From the NCBI GenBank assembly GCA_030673895.1, contig JAUTCR010000041.1:1-51298 (forward strand): DNA of 51,298 nt, read 5' to 3'. This DNA comes from Verrucomicrobiota bacterium JB023 (lineage in GTDB: Bacteria > Verrucomicrobiota > Verrucomicrobiia > Verrucomicrobiales > Akkermansiaceae). The notes under the pieces were generated by a model. It saw only the letters and a list, made by a program, of their open reading frames with translations, had not been told where the DNA came from and made no database searches. This document shows, piece after piece, positions 17,568 to 25,498 of this stretch (positions are counted from its first letter, which is position 1; each line of letters begins with the position of its first letter). The position numbers and the translations under genes were made by a program.

Positions 17568-18017
17568 TCACACGTCGATGACCCGAGTTTTGGGTGTCTT
17601 CAGCTCGGGACCTGCGGCGTCGGGCGATTGGGCAGGTGGGCCATTGAAGGAGACCTTCACCCGGGAGGCGAGGTAATGGGCGAGGACGCCGCGAAGGGTT
17701 TGCCGGATGGGGGGGACCAAGAGCGCGAAGCCAATGGTATCAGTCAGGAAGCCCGGGGTGAGGAGCACGGCTCCCGCGAGCAGAATGAGGACGCCGTCGA
17801 TAATCTCACGGTGGGGCAGTTGGCCTTGAGCCATGGAAGCACGGAATTTCGCCAACGCTTTCGCTCCCTGCGTCTTGGTCAGGGCGGCCCCAAGGAATCC
17901 GGTAATGATGATGATGGCAATGGTGGGGCCTAAACCGATTTGGCTTCCCAAGCTCATGAAGATACCCAGCTCGGCGAGAGGAATGAGGATGAAGAGGAGT
18001 AAAAGTGCCTTCAGCAT
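17568..18017 (-). CDS. fxsA: FxsA family membrane protein
   Basis: 149 aa. FxsA-type cytoplasmic-membrane protein: hydrophobic helices at about residues 2-18 and 26-45, the family segment GFLGAALTKTQGAKAL, then LLAGAVLLTPGFLTDTIGFALLVPP. The tail is cytoplasmic and Pro-rich. In E. coli, extra FxsA relieves phage T7 exclusion by F; the normal role is unknown. Single gene, with a short gap to the divergent DUF21 gene. Confidence 0.93.
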   Translation of the reverse strand: MLKALLLLFILIPLAELGIFMSLGSQIGLGPTIAIIIITGFLGAALTKTQGAKALAKFRASMAQGQLPHREIIDGVLILLAGAVLLTPGFLTDTIGFALLVPPIRQTLRGVLAHYLASRVKVSFNGPPAQSPDAAGPELKTPKTRVIDV

Positions 18018-18170
18018 GGTCTGTTGCCTTAGATTCGCAGCAATCGGGGGAGAAGAAAATGGAAAGTGGAGGGAATTTTGGAATGGAGGAATGAGCCCGA
18101 AGCACCCGAATGGAAAATGGGGGAGAATTTCTCATTCATCTCCGGCTCTTCTCCTGCCTAGAACTGCGGC

Positions 18171-19208
18171 GTGCCAGACATTTTCACTTGGGTCCTGATC
18201 GTCTTCTGTCTCTCGCAGTCGGCCATGTTTTCAGGGCTGAATCTCGCCATGTTTTCGCTTTCCCGGCTCCAGCTGGAGACCGAGGTGAAGAAGGGGAGCC
18301 GGGCGGCGGTGGATATTCTCAAGCTTCGCAGCGACGCTAATCTTCTTCTCTGCACGATTCTTTGGGGGAATGTCTCCGTTAACGTCTGGCTCACCATCCT
18401 GTCGGACTCGGTCTTGGCGGGGGTGGGAGGATTCCTCTTTTCGACGATCGGGATCACCTTTTTCGGCGAGATTGTGCCACAGGCTTACTTCTCGCGCCAT
18501 GCCTTGCGGGCCGGCTCGCTTCTTTCGCCAGTTCTCCGTCTCTACCGGGTGCTCCTCTATCCGCTGGCTAAGCCCTGTGCGCTGATGCTCGACCGATGGA
18601 TCGGACCGGAGGGGCGCAGTTTCTTCCGCGAAGAAGAGATCGAGCTGATTCTTGATACTCACATTCGGGAGCCCTCCTCGGACATCTCCTATGCCGAGGG
18701 GAGAGGTGCGCTCAACTTCCTCCGGTTGGATGACCTCATGATCTCCAGCGAAGGCCGGACCCTCGCTCCGGAGACCATCATGCGATTGCCTGAGGATGAT
18801 CAAGGGCGCGCCTACCTGCCGGCAGCCGGCACACCGGAGGCAGAGGCCTTGGTCCGGCAATTCGCAGCCACCACGATGAAGTTCATGATCCTTGTCGATG
18901 GTGACGAGTGGCCCCGATATGCCCTCAATGCCGATGACTACCTACGCGAACTCTTCGTCCGGAAGGAGCCGGTGGGCTTGGAAGACTTTTGCCAGACGCC
19001 GGTGGTTGTCACCGACTCGAATCGAGCCCTGGACACCATCTTGCCCAAGCTCGATGTCGAGGCGGAGGACCACGACGACCGGGTCCTCGATCGGGAAGTC
19101 GTTCTCTACTGGGGAGAGCGACGCAAGCGCATCATCACGGGCGTCGATCTACTCGGCCGCCTGCTGCACGGCATTGTCGAGCGTCGTTTGGAGCTGACCC
19201 CGTCTTAG
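18171..19208 (+). CDS. DUF21/CNNM-domain membrane protein (CorC/HlyC-like)
   Basis: 345 aa, from a GTG start. The first ~150 residues are the CNNM transmembrane domain: an N-terminal helix (FTWVLIVFCLSQSAMFSGLN), the LSRLQLE segment, helices around residues 75-105, and FFGEIVPQAYFSRHAL. The second half is soluble, with a degenerate CBS-like arrangement (LDTILPKLDVE near residue 288). No clear C-terminal CorC_HlyC domain is visible, so it is shorter than typical family members. The family is linked to Mg2+/Co2+ efflux or homeostasis. Its stop overlaps the convergent MoxR gene by 4 bp. Confidence 0.88.
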   Translation: MPDIFTWVLIVFCLSQSAMFSGLNLAMFSLSRLQLETEVKKGSRAAVDILKLRSDANLLLCTILWGNVSVNVWLTILSDSVLAGVGGFLFSTIGITFFGEIVPQAYFSRHALRAGSLLSPVLRLYRVLLYPLAKPCALMLDRWIGPEGRSFFREEEIELILDTHIREPSSDISYAEGRGALNFLRLDDLMISSEGRTLAPETIMRLPEDDQGRAYLPAAGTPEAEALVRQFAATTMKFMILVDGDEWPRYALNADDYLRELFVRKEPVGLEDFCQTPVVVTDSNRALDTILPKLDVEAEDHDDRVLDREVVLYWGERRKRIITGVDLLGRLLHGIVERRLELTPS

Positions 19209-20149
19209 ACCGGGACGGGGACCTCGCCGAGGATCTCCTCCACGATGGTGCGTCCGGTCAGGCCAGAGAAGCGGGCATCGGGATCGAGAACCAGCCGGTG
19301 AGCGATGACTGGAGCGGCCAGCTCCTGGATGAGGTCCGGGGTGACAAAGTCCTTGCCGGTGAGAAGGGCGAGCGCCTGAGAGGCTCGCATCAGGGAGATT
19401 GATGCTCGCGGGGAAGCGGGGAGTTTCACCTTCTCCTGGGTGCGTGTGGCGGCGACCAGAGAGACGATGTAGTGGCGGATCTCCGGGGTGATGGTGACCT
19501 CGCGGGCCAAGCGGCGGATAGTCAGCAATTCCTCACGGGTGCAGACCGGCTTGAGCTGCTCCAGCGGATGACCGTTCTGCTGCTCGGCCAGCATGGCCGT
19601 TTCCTCCTCAATGGTGAGGTAGCCCAGATCGCACTGCATGGCGAAGCGGTCCATCTGAGCCTCCGGAAGAGGGAAGGTGCCGCGAAACTCAACCGGATTC
19701 TGGGTCGCCACGACAAAGAAGAGCTCCCCAAGGTCGTGGAGACGACCCTCAATGGTGGCTTGGCCTTCCGCCATGGCCTCGAGCAGAGCGGACTGGGTCC
19801 GCGGCGAAGCACGGTTGATCTCATCCGCGAGCAAAAGGTCGGTAAAGACTGGTCCGGGGTGGAAGCGGAACTCTTGGCTGGAAGGATCGAAAATGGAAAC
19901 CCCCAGCACGTCGGAAGGCAGGAGGTCGGGGGTGAACTGCACCCGCTTGAATGTCATTCCTCCAATTGAGCGGGCGATGGCCTTGGCGAGCGTCGTCTTC
20001 CCGGTGCCGGGATAATCCTCCAGCAAGAGATGGCCGCCGCTGATGAGGCAAGCCACGACTTGGCGAAGGGCGGGATCTTGTCCGCGAATGACGGTGGAAA
20101 GTGATTGCTCGAGTTGGTTGAGTTGATGCGTGGCTTCGGCTGAAGTCAT
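19205..20149 (-). CDS. MoxR family AAA+ ATPase
   Basis: 314 aa. Walker A is in EDYPGTGKTTLAKAIA (about residues 39-54). Walker B is in LLLADEINRASPRTQSALLEAMAE. The MoxR-specific GTFPLPEAQMDRF segment and sensor 1 (VVATQNPVEF) follow. These ATPases act as chaperone-like remodelling factors, usually beside VWA and DUF58 protein genes. Here the gene stands alone between a convergent DUF21 gene and a divergent secreted thioredoxin-like gene, so the partner is unknown. Confidence 0.93.
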   Translation of the reverse strand: MTSAEATHQLNQLEQSLSTVIRGQDPALRQVVACLISGGHLLLEDYPGTGKTTLAKAIARSIGGMTFKRVQFTPDLLPSDVLGVSIFDPSSQEFRFHPGPVFTDLLLADEINRASPRTQSALLEAMAEGQATIEGRLHDLGELFFVVATQNPVEFRGTFPLPEAQMDRFAMQCDLGYLTIEEETAMLAEQQNGHPLEQLKPVCTREELLTIRRLAREVTITPEIRHYIVSLVAATRTQEKVKLPASPRASISLMRASQALALLTGKDFVTPDLIQELAAPVIAHRLVLDPDARFSGLTGRTIVEEILGEVPVPV

Positions 20150-20280
20150 GAGGCTGAATGGTTAGAGGATTGGGGATGGAGCTGGCGAAGGGAAGCGTGG
20201 AATTGTCCGCCGTCCAATCTAAAGACTCGCGGGAAGAAATCATTGCGGCAGCGGACGGGCGGCGTAGGATAAGGATTCCC

Positions 20281-20946
20281 ATGAAGAACTTTCTTCTCGC
20301 TCTGTTACTGATGTCAGCCGGACTACCCGGCTATGAGATCCCGAAGGAAGCCAGCTCGGTCAGCGAGCTGGAGCGAGTGCTGACTCGCGCCAAGGGATCG
20401 GCCAAGCCGGTCGCCTTCGTTGTGGCGATTAAGACCCAGCCGGAGACATGAGACACGTGCCCCGGGACCATCAGTTCGTTGGTCAGTAAGCATTTGGTCG
20501 GATGGGCCGAGACGGTAGCGGTTGACGAGAGTGAGGTGATTGCCTTGCCCGGCGAGGTGCGGGATGCCCTGCGCGAGGTGGGTGGAATCACGCCCAAGGT
20601 GATTCTCATGAACCCTGGTCTAACAGCGAATTACGGAGGCTTTTCCCATCAGGAAATGACGGGCAAGAACTGGAGCATCATCTTCCGCGAGGCGCGCGGA
20701 GCGATCAGCCAGGCGAAGCGCGAGGGCAGTTTTCTAGACAGCGCGAGTCTCGTGAAGGTGGAAGACTCTCAGATTGAGAAATGGACAAGTGCCGCTGGCT
20801 CCGTGATCGAGGCGAAGCTGGTGGCGGTGGATGGCGAGGTGTTTGTCTTTGAGACGTCGGCCGGCAAGACCATCCGAGCGGCAGCGGACAAGCTCAGCGA
20901 AGAGTCCGTGCAGCGGGCGCGCTCGTTGGCGGAAGAATCAAAGTGA
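20281..20946 (+). CDS. secreted thioredoxin-like protein with in-frame UGA: candidate selenoprotein (U-x-x-C), or gene with a nonsense mutation
   Basis: The frame runs from ATG 20281 (after AAGGA) to 20946 and is broken only by one TGA at 20449-20451. If read as selenocysteine the protein has 221 aa: signal peptide at residues 1-19, a strand (KPVAFVVAI), then U57-D-T-C60, a helix, a second strand (ETVAVDES) and TPKVILMNPG, which resembles the cis-Pro strand of thioredoxin folds. The motif is therefore U-x-x-C in place of the usual C-x-x-C. A hairpin 21 nt after the UGA has features of a bacterial SECIS (separate entry). Sequence on both sides is equally protein-like. Without Sec insertion the product would be a useless 56-residue stub. 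The next gene overlaps its stop (GTGA), so translation through to the end matters. The alternative is a recent pseudogene. No sel genes are in the window. Confidence 0.6.
20466..20484 (+). promoter_or_regulatory. candidate bacterial SECIS hairpin
   Basis: GACCA (20466-20470) pairs with TGGTC (20480-20484). Inside this lie a U-U mismatch and one C-G pair closing a five-base loop AGTTC. There are 21 nt from the UGA to the loop, and a G is at loop position 2. Both agree with my memory of the bacterial SECIS rules (loop 16-37 nt from the UGA, G in the first two loop bases). The hairpin is short and could be chance. Confidence 0.4.
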
Positions 20947-21764
20947 AGCTCATAGGCGGCCCTAAGGATGGGAGATGGACAGCCCGCTATGTCCTCTGGC
21001 GACTGGTCCGTTTCTTCGTTTTTGGCTATCTGGTGTTGTTCGTTTTTGCCTGCACAGTGGGGAATCGGATGATTTTTCATCCGCCGCCGTCGAGTTATGA
21101 TGGGAGTGAGGCTCGGCACGTCTCATTCGAGGGAGTGAGCGGCTTTTACGAGGCGGCTACCAACCCCGAGATGCCGACCCTGATTTGGTCGCATGGCAAT
21201 GCGGAAGATGCTGGCCAAGTCGTGATGCTGGGGGACCTCTTCACCCGGCTCGGTTACGGCTTTCTCGTCTACGATTATCCGGGATACGGATTATCCGAAG
21301 GGACGCCTGATGAGCAAAGCTGCTATCGATCCGCAGAAAAGGCCTACCATTTCCTTCGGGATGAAAAGGCGATTCCGCCCGATCAAATCATCGCTGTCGG
21401 TCAGTCCGTAGGCAGCGGTATGGCCACATGGCTGGCTGCCGAAAAGGAAGTGGGCGGACTGATTCTCATCGCGCCCTTCAAATCCGCTTTCCGGGTCGCG
21501 ACGAGGGTCAGGATTCTCCCTTGGGATCCCTTCAATAATCTCGCGAAGATGGCACAAGTGACCGCTCCAGTCCTCGTGATCCATGGAGACGAGGATGAAG
21601 TCATCGCCTATTTGCAGGGGAAGAAGGTCTTTGCTGCCGCAACGTCTGCAAAGAGAATGGAGACGGTGGAAGGTGGCCGACATAATGACCTTTGGGTGAA
21701 TCATCGTCAGCAAATGCTCTCCGCAATGAGGCGTTTCCTTGATGAATATCAGAGTGAACGGTGA
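20943..21764 (+). CDS. alpha/beta hydrolase, membrane-anchored (ABHD13/Bem46-like)
   Basis: 273 aa from a GTG start that overlaps the stop of the upstream gene by four bases, so the two are translationally coupled. One N-terminal transmembrane helix (VRFFVFGYLVLFVFACTVG) anchors it. The hydrolase domain has SHGNAEDAGQ, YDYPGYGLSEG, the nucleophile elbow GQSVGSG, acid HGDEDEVI and catalytic His in GGRHNDLW. The substrate is unknown; relatives are serine hydrolases acting on acyl esters or thioesters. Coupling to a thioredoxin-like protein is unusual and hints at a shared envelope function. Confidence 0.88.
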   Translation: MKLIGGPKDGRWTARYVLWRLVRFFVFGYLVLFVFACTVGNRMIFHPPPSSYDGSEARHVSFEGVSGFYEAATNPEMPTLIWSHGNAEDAGQVVMLGDLFTRLGYGFLVYDYPGYGLSEGTPDEQSCYRSAEKAYHFLRDEKAIPPDQIIAVGQSVGSGMATWLAAEKEVGGLILIAPFKSAFRVATRVRILPWDPFNNLAKMAQVTAPVLVIHGDEDEVIAYLQGKKVFAAATSAKRMETVEGGRHNDLWVNHRQQMLSAMRRFLDEYQSER

Positions 21765-21800
21765 AGTTGGCATCAGGGGCTTGTTAGCTTGCCCTCCGAT

Positions 21801-21834
21801 AAAAAAAGCCCGCCCCCATTGCTGGAGGCAGGCT
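21801..21834 (-). terminator. rho-independent terminator of the TonB receptor gene
   Basis: AGCCCGCCCCCA pairs with TGGAGGCAGGCT across loop TTGC (10 of 12 pairs). On the minus strand it is followed by seven T. Confidence 0.8.
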
Positions 21835-21953
21835 CTAGACCTAACCGGGAAATTTTCTTACTTAGCTCCGTCTCCGATACGTTCTCGGCAGCCGGGGAAG
21901 GTGGCTACGGTGGCGGTAGGCCCGCGACCATGGCCTCGAAATGAGGCAATGCA

Positions 21954-24050
21954 TCACCATCTGACCCGGGCGGTGACTTGGGCTCCGAAACCAGGCTCAT
22001 TGACGCCGGAACCATGGATGCGGTAGTCCTCGTCGGTGAGGTTCTGGAGGCCGAGAATGAAGTCGAGATTCTCGGTGGCTTGCCAACCCGCATTCAGGTG
22101 AGCGACCACGTAGCCAGGAGTGCCGCCGGGTGGGATGCGCTGGGTATCACCTTGATCACTCGCAGAGAGGCGGTCGGCCTCGGCAGCGGCAAGGACCCGA
22201 GCCTCAGCCCACCAGATGCTACTGGGATGATCGTAGCGCAGGGCGAGCGAGCCTCGTAGGGGGGAGAGGCGGGAGACGGGCTCTTCGATGGTGTCGGCAC
22301 CGGGGTCCGCGGATACCGGACGCTCGGTATCGCCATATTGCCAGGTGAGGAAGCCATTGAGGGACCAGCAATCAGAGAGGCGATACATTGCTTCAGCCTC
22401 AATGCCCGCGATCCAGGCCTCGGCCGCATTCACGCTTTTTTCGACTCCCGCACCGTCGTCCACCCGCACGATGAGGTCGTCCACCATTGTGTAGAAAGTG
22501 GCGGCCTCGAAGCTGAATCGGCCACTCTCTGCTCTTGCTCCGATTTCAAAGGTTTGGGTCGTCTCGGGATCAAGACCCAGCGAACCGAGAGAATCAAGAC
22601 CGCTGCGCGAGGTGACGTCGCCGGTCAGGTCATTGAGGTTCGGGGCGCGGAAACCTTGGGAATAGCCGCCAAAGCCCGACCAGACGTCGTCAAAGCGATA
22701 AAGCGCACGCGCATTGAAGACGACGGATTGCCAATCATCTTCAACGTCGAGGGAATTGATATCGGTCTCGGCGTAGGTGTAGCGAAGACCGGCAGTGGTC
22801 TCGAATTGCTCGGTCCATGCGGTGCGGGCTTGGGTGTAGAGACCCAAGGAGCGGTAGGTGGCGTCCTCGGCGATGGGTGCACGATTGTTGTCGTAGGTGC
22901 CATCGGCGGTGTTCAGTCGATACCCCTCGGCGTTGACTCGGTCTTCATAGTAGTCCGCCCCATAAGCTAGTGTGGTGGCCGCCGGGAGGGTGGATTGCGC
23001 TTCGAAGTTGAATCCGTAGGTGTCGACCTCGATGTTGCCGAAGCGGATTTGTTCGGTATTCGGATTCCGATCCTGGAACTCGCTGTCTTGGGTCGTTTGG
23101 TAGGAGAAGGTGGCGCTATACCGGTCGATCCAAGAGGCTACTGGTTCATGTTCGATACGGGCATAGGTCAGGAAACGCTCCTGGTCGTAGATGCGGGAGG
23201 TGAAGGTGCCGGCCGCGAGGTCTTCCCAGCCGCCGGGATTGAACATCGTGGAGTGCCAGCGCCAGACGTCATCCTGATTCAGGTATTGAGCCGCGAGAGT
23301 GAGGTGGAGGTTGTCGGCGGGGGAGAACTCGAGTTTGGCTGAGTAGTTTTGTTCGGGATATCCCGTGTTGTTCATCTCACCGAAGTAGTCGGTCTCGATA
23401 TCACCGAAGTCCTTGAGCGTGGCGCCGAGGGTGATGCCCCACTTCCCTCCATCACCGAAGGAGATGCGTTGGGAGGTGAGGTGCGACTGGGAGTTGGTGT
23501 CGTAGCGGTAGATGCTTTCTCCGTTGTGGAACCAGCCGGCATCCTGCTCGAGATAACCGGAGGAAGCAGTAATTGCGTTCAGAGTGCCTCCCAATGCGTC
23601 GGAGCCGTAGAGAACGGAGCCTTGGCTTTTGACCAACTCGAATCGACCCAAGCCAAAGACATCGACCGTATTCGCGTACTGGACGGGTCCGCTTCGGTAA
23701 GTGGAGTTGTTCAGGCGGATGCCATCCACGAGATAGAGGTTCTGCCGGCCGGTGAAGCCGCGAATGAAAGGGGAGCCGTGTCCATGAGTGGTCTTCTGGA
23801 CGGAGACTCCGGGAGTCAATGCGAGAGATTCCGGCAAGGTGCGGAAGGATTCTGCCAAGACATCCTCGCTCGTGACGACCTCGGTGAGATAGGGAGAGTC
23901 GGACGGGTCCTCCTCCAAGCGGGAGGCTGTAACGACTGTCTCGGAAACCTCCATGCCGGCGCGTGGAGTCTCCGTGTTTTCTTGAGCCTGCACCATGGCC
24001 GGAGACTGGGCCAAGAGCAGGGTGAGAGCTGTGTGGTGGGTAACTCGCAT
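21954..24050 (-). CDS. TonB-dependent outer-membrane receptor
   Basis: 698 aa. A signal peptide (cleaved after VQA) is followed by a TonB-box-like segment (SETVVTASR), then the plug domain (ESLALTPGVSVQKT, SPFIRGFTGRQNLYLVDGIRLNN, LYGSDALGGTLNAI). The 22-stranded barrel follows and ends with a C-terminal aromatic residue (RVRW). It imports a scarce ligand across the outer membrane using TonB energy. The ligand cannot be read from sequence, but the Fur-box-like palindrome 74 bp upstream suggests iron chelate or haem. It is divergent from a two-component system. Confidence 0.93.
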   Translation of the reverse strand: MRVTHHTALTLLLAQSPAMVQAQENTETPRAGMEVSETVVTASRLEEDPSDSPYLTEVVTSEDVLAESFRTLPESLALTPGVSVQKTTHGHGSPFIRGFTGRQNLYLVDGIRLNNSTYRSGPVQYANTVDVFGLGRFELVKSQGSVLYGSDALGGTLNAITASSGYLEQDAGWFHNGESIYRYDTNSQSHLTSQRISFGDGGKWGITLGATLKDFGDIETDYFGEMNNTGYPEQNYSAKLEFSPADNLHLTLAAQYLNQDDVWRWHSTMFNPGGWEDLAAGTFTSRIYDQERFLTYARIEHEPVASWIDRYSATFSYQTTQDSEFQDRNPNTEQIRFGNIEVDTYGFNFEAQSTLPAATTLAYGADYYEDRVNAEGYRLNTADGTYDNNRAPIAEDATYRSLGLYTQARTAWTEQFETTAGLRYTYAETDINSLDVEDDWQSVVFNARALYRFDDVWSGFGGYSQGFRAPNLNDLTGDVTSRSGLDSLGSLGLDPETTQTFEIGARAESGRFSFEAATFYTMVDDLIVRVDDGAGVEKSVNAAEAWIAGIEAEAMYRLSDCWSLNGFLTWQYGDTERPVSADPGADTIEEPVSRLSPLRGSLALRYDHPSSIWWAEARVLAAAEADRLSASDQGDTQRIPPGGTPGYVVAHLNAGWQATENLDFILGLQNLTDEDYRIHGSGVNEPGFGAQVTARVRW

Positions 24051-24123
24051 GAGCCCAGAGCCCTACCTCTGGAGGGTCATTCGTGAATGAAAATCGACCT
24101 TCGGAAGGCGGAAATTCTATTTT

Positions 24124-24140
24124 TGGATAAAAATTATCCA
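24124..24140. promoter_or_regulatory. Fur-box-like palindrome between TonB receptor and histidine kinase genes
   Basis: TGGATAAAAATTATCCA is a perfect palindrome with 7-bp arms and a 3-bp centre. Its central 15 bases match 11 of 14 informative positions of the Fur 7-1-7 consensus TGATAATNATTATCA. It lies 74 bp upstream of the receptor start and 27 bp upstream of the kinase start. It may instead bind the neighbouring response regulator. Confidence 0.5.
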
Positions 24141-24166
24141 TTCTCGCCCGTTCTAGTGAGCATTAA

Positions 24167-25498
24167 ATGTCCATGAGCCAAGCTATTGGAAATGTGAGGG
24201 GCGGAATCTTCCGGAAATTCCTTTTCCCCCAAGTGTCCCTGATTGTCTTCACCACCATCCTCGCCTTGTGGTGGGCTGGAGAGTCGCGGGTGCGGGCGGC
24301 GCGGGCAGTATTGGAAGAGGTGAGTCTCTCGCAGGCTCTCTTGGCGGAGGCCCTGCGCTTGCCCCTGGGCACGGAGCTGGCCGGCCGGTTCAGTGACTTG
24401 AGCGGCTTCAAGGTGGGGCTGCGTGCTGCGGACGGTGGCTTGCGAACGGCGGAACAGTGGACGGAAGACGAATTGAAATTGGCCTGGGAGGTTCTGCAAA
24501 ACGAGGGCTCCCGGGTGGTTGCACGAGGAAAGATGGATGGGATCGCGGTGGCCGTAGGTCGGGACGGGGCGCAGCTGGTGGCCTTGCAGGAGAGGCCGGC
24601 CTGGTTCTCGGGTGGAGCCGTCTGGCCGGTGGGTCTGGGCGGATTGCTCGCTCTCGGATCGGCTTTTGCCATGGCGCGCTTGGTGGGCCGACCGCTCGCA
24701 GAGCTGAGTGAGCAGGCGCTGCGGAATGAGACCTTCCGGCCAGAGCTGCTCGCCCGTCGCGACGAGGTCGGACACTTGGCCCAGGCCTTGACCGAAGCAC
24801 GAGCGCGGCTCAGGGAAGAGGAGAAGAGGCGAAAGGCAAGCGAGCAAATGGCCTTGCTCGGAAAGATGGCGACCTCCATGGCCCATGAGATCAAGAACCC
24901 GGCTGCGGCGATTCTGATGCAGGCTGAGGTGCTGGAAGAAACGGACCGGGAAGGCGTGGCCAAGCTGATCAAGGAAGATGGCGAGGAGATCGTCTCCCTC
25001 GTCAATCAATGGCTATTTGTCGCTCGTCCCGAGCCGCCCGCCCGTCGACCGGTAGCGCTCGCGACCCTTGTGGAAGAGCTGGCGCAGAGGATGACTCCTT
25101 GGATCGAGTTCCACCGCTGCCGCTTGCAGCTGGCTTGTGATGCGGGTCTGCATTGCCACGGAGACAAGGCACGGCTGGGACAGGTTTTTCGCAATCTGAC
25201 TCAGAACGCGGTGCAAGCCATGCCCGCCGGGGGTGTCGTCACGGTGGGTATTGCCCAAAGCGAAGAGAAGGGGTGGCTCGACTTTTGGGTGGAAGACGAG
25301 GGCGCTGGTTTCTCTCCCGAGGCAGCAGAGGCCTTCGGGGAAGCTTTCTACTCCGAGAGAGATGGCGGGATCGGACTCGGGCTGGCCTTGGTTAAGGGAG
25401 TGGTGGAATCCCACGGAGGCTTCATCAAGGTGGAGAAGGCCCGCCAGGGAGGGGCCCGGGTGTGCGGGCGGATCCCCAGCTATACCGAGTTCTCATGA
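24167..25498 (+). CDS. sensor histidine kinase
   Basis: 443 aa membrane kinase. Helices at about residues 23-38 and 150-170 flank a sensor region of ~110 residues, which should be periplasmic. A HAMP-like linker (LVGRPLAELSEQAL) leads to the H-box with phospho-accepting His240 (MAHEIKNP). The ATP-binding domain has the N-box NLTQNAVQAMP, G1 DEGAGFS and G2 GGIGLGLALVKG. It overlaps the response regulator gene (ATGA), so the two form one operon. The signal is unknown; the divergent TonB receptor suggests nutrient or metal status. Confidence 0.94.
   Translation: MSMSQAIGNVRGGIFRKFLFPQVSLIVFTTILALWWAGESRVRAARAVLEEVSLSQALLAEALRLPLGTELAGRFSDLSGFKVGLRAADGGLRTAEQWTEDELKLAWEVLQNEGSRVVARGKMDGIAVAVGRDGAQLVALQERPAWFSGGAVWPVGLGGLLALGSAFAMARLVGRPLAELSEQALRNETFRPELLARRDEVGHLAQALTEARARLREEEKRRKASEQMALLGKMATSMAHEIKNPAAAILMQAEVLEETDREGVAKLIKEDGEEIVSLVNQWLFVARPEPPARRPVALATLVEELAQRMTPWIEFHRCRLQLACDAGLHCHGDKARLGQVFRNLTQNAVQAMPAGGVVTVGIAQSEEKGWLDFWVEDEGAGFSPEAAEAFGEAFYSERDGGIGLGLALVKGVVESHGGFIKVEKARQGGARVCGRIPSYTEFS

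Noticed and set aside
21842-21953. Minus-strand peptide frames (about 30 aa) between the TonB receptor gene and its terminator
   Set aside because: No usual start codon in the best-looking frame and no ribosome binding site; most likely 3' untranslated sequence.
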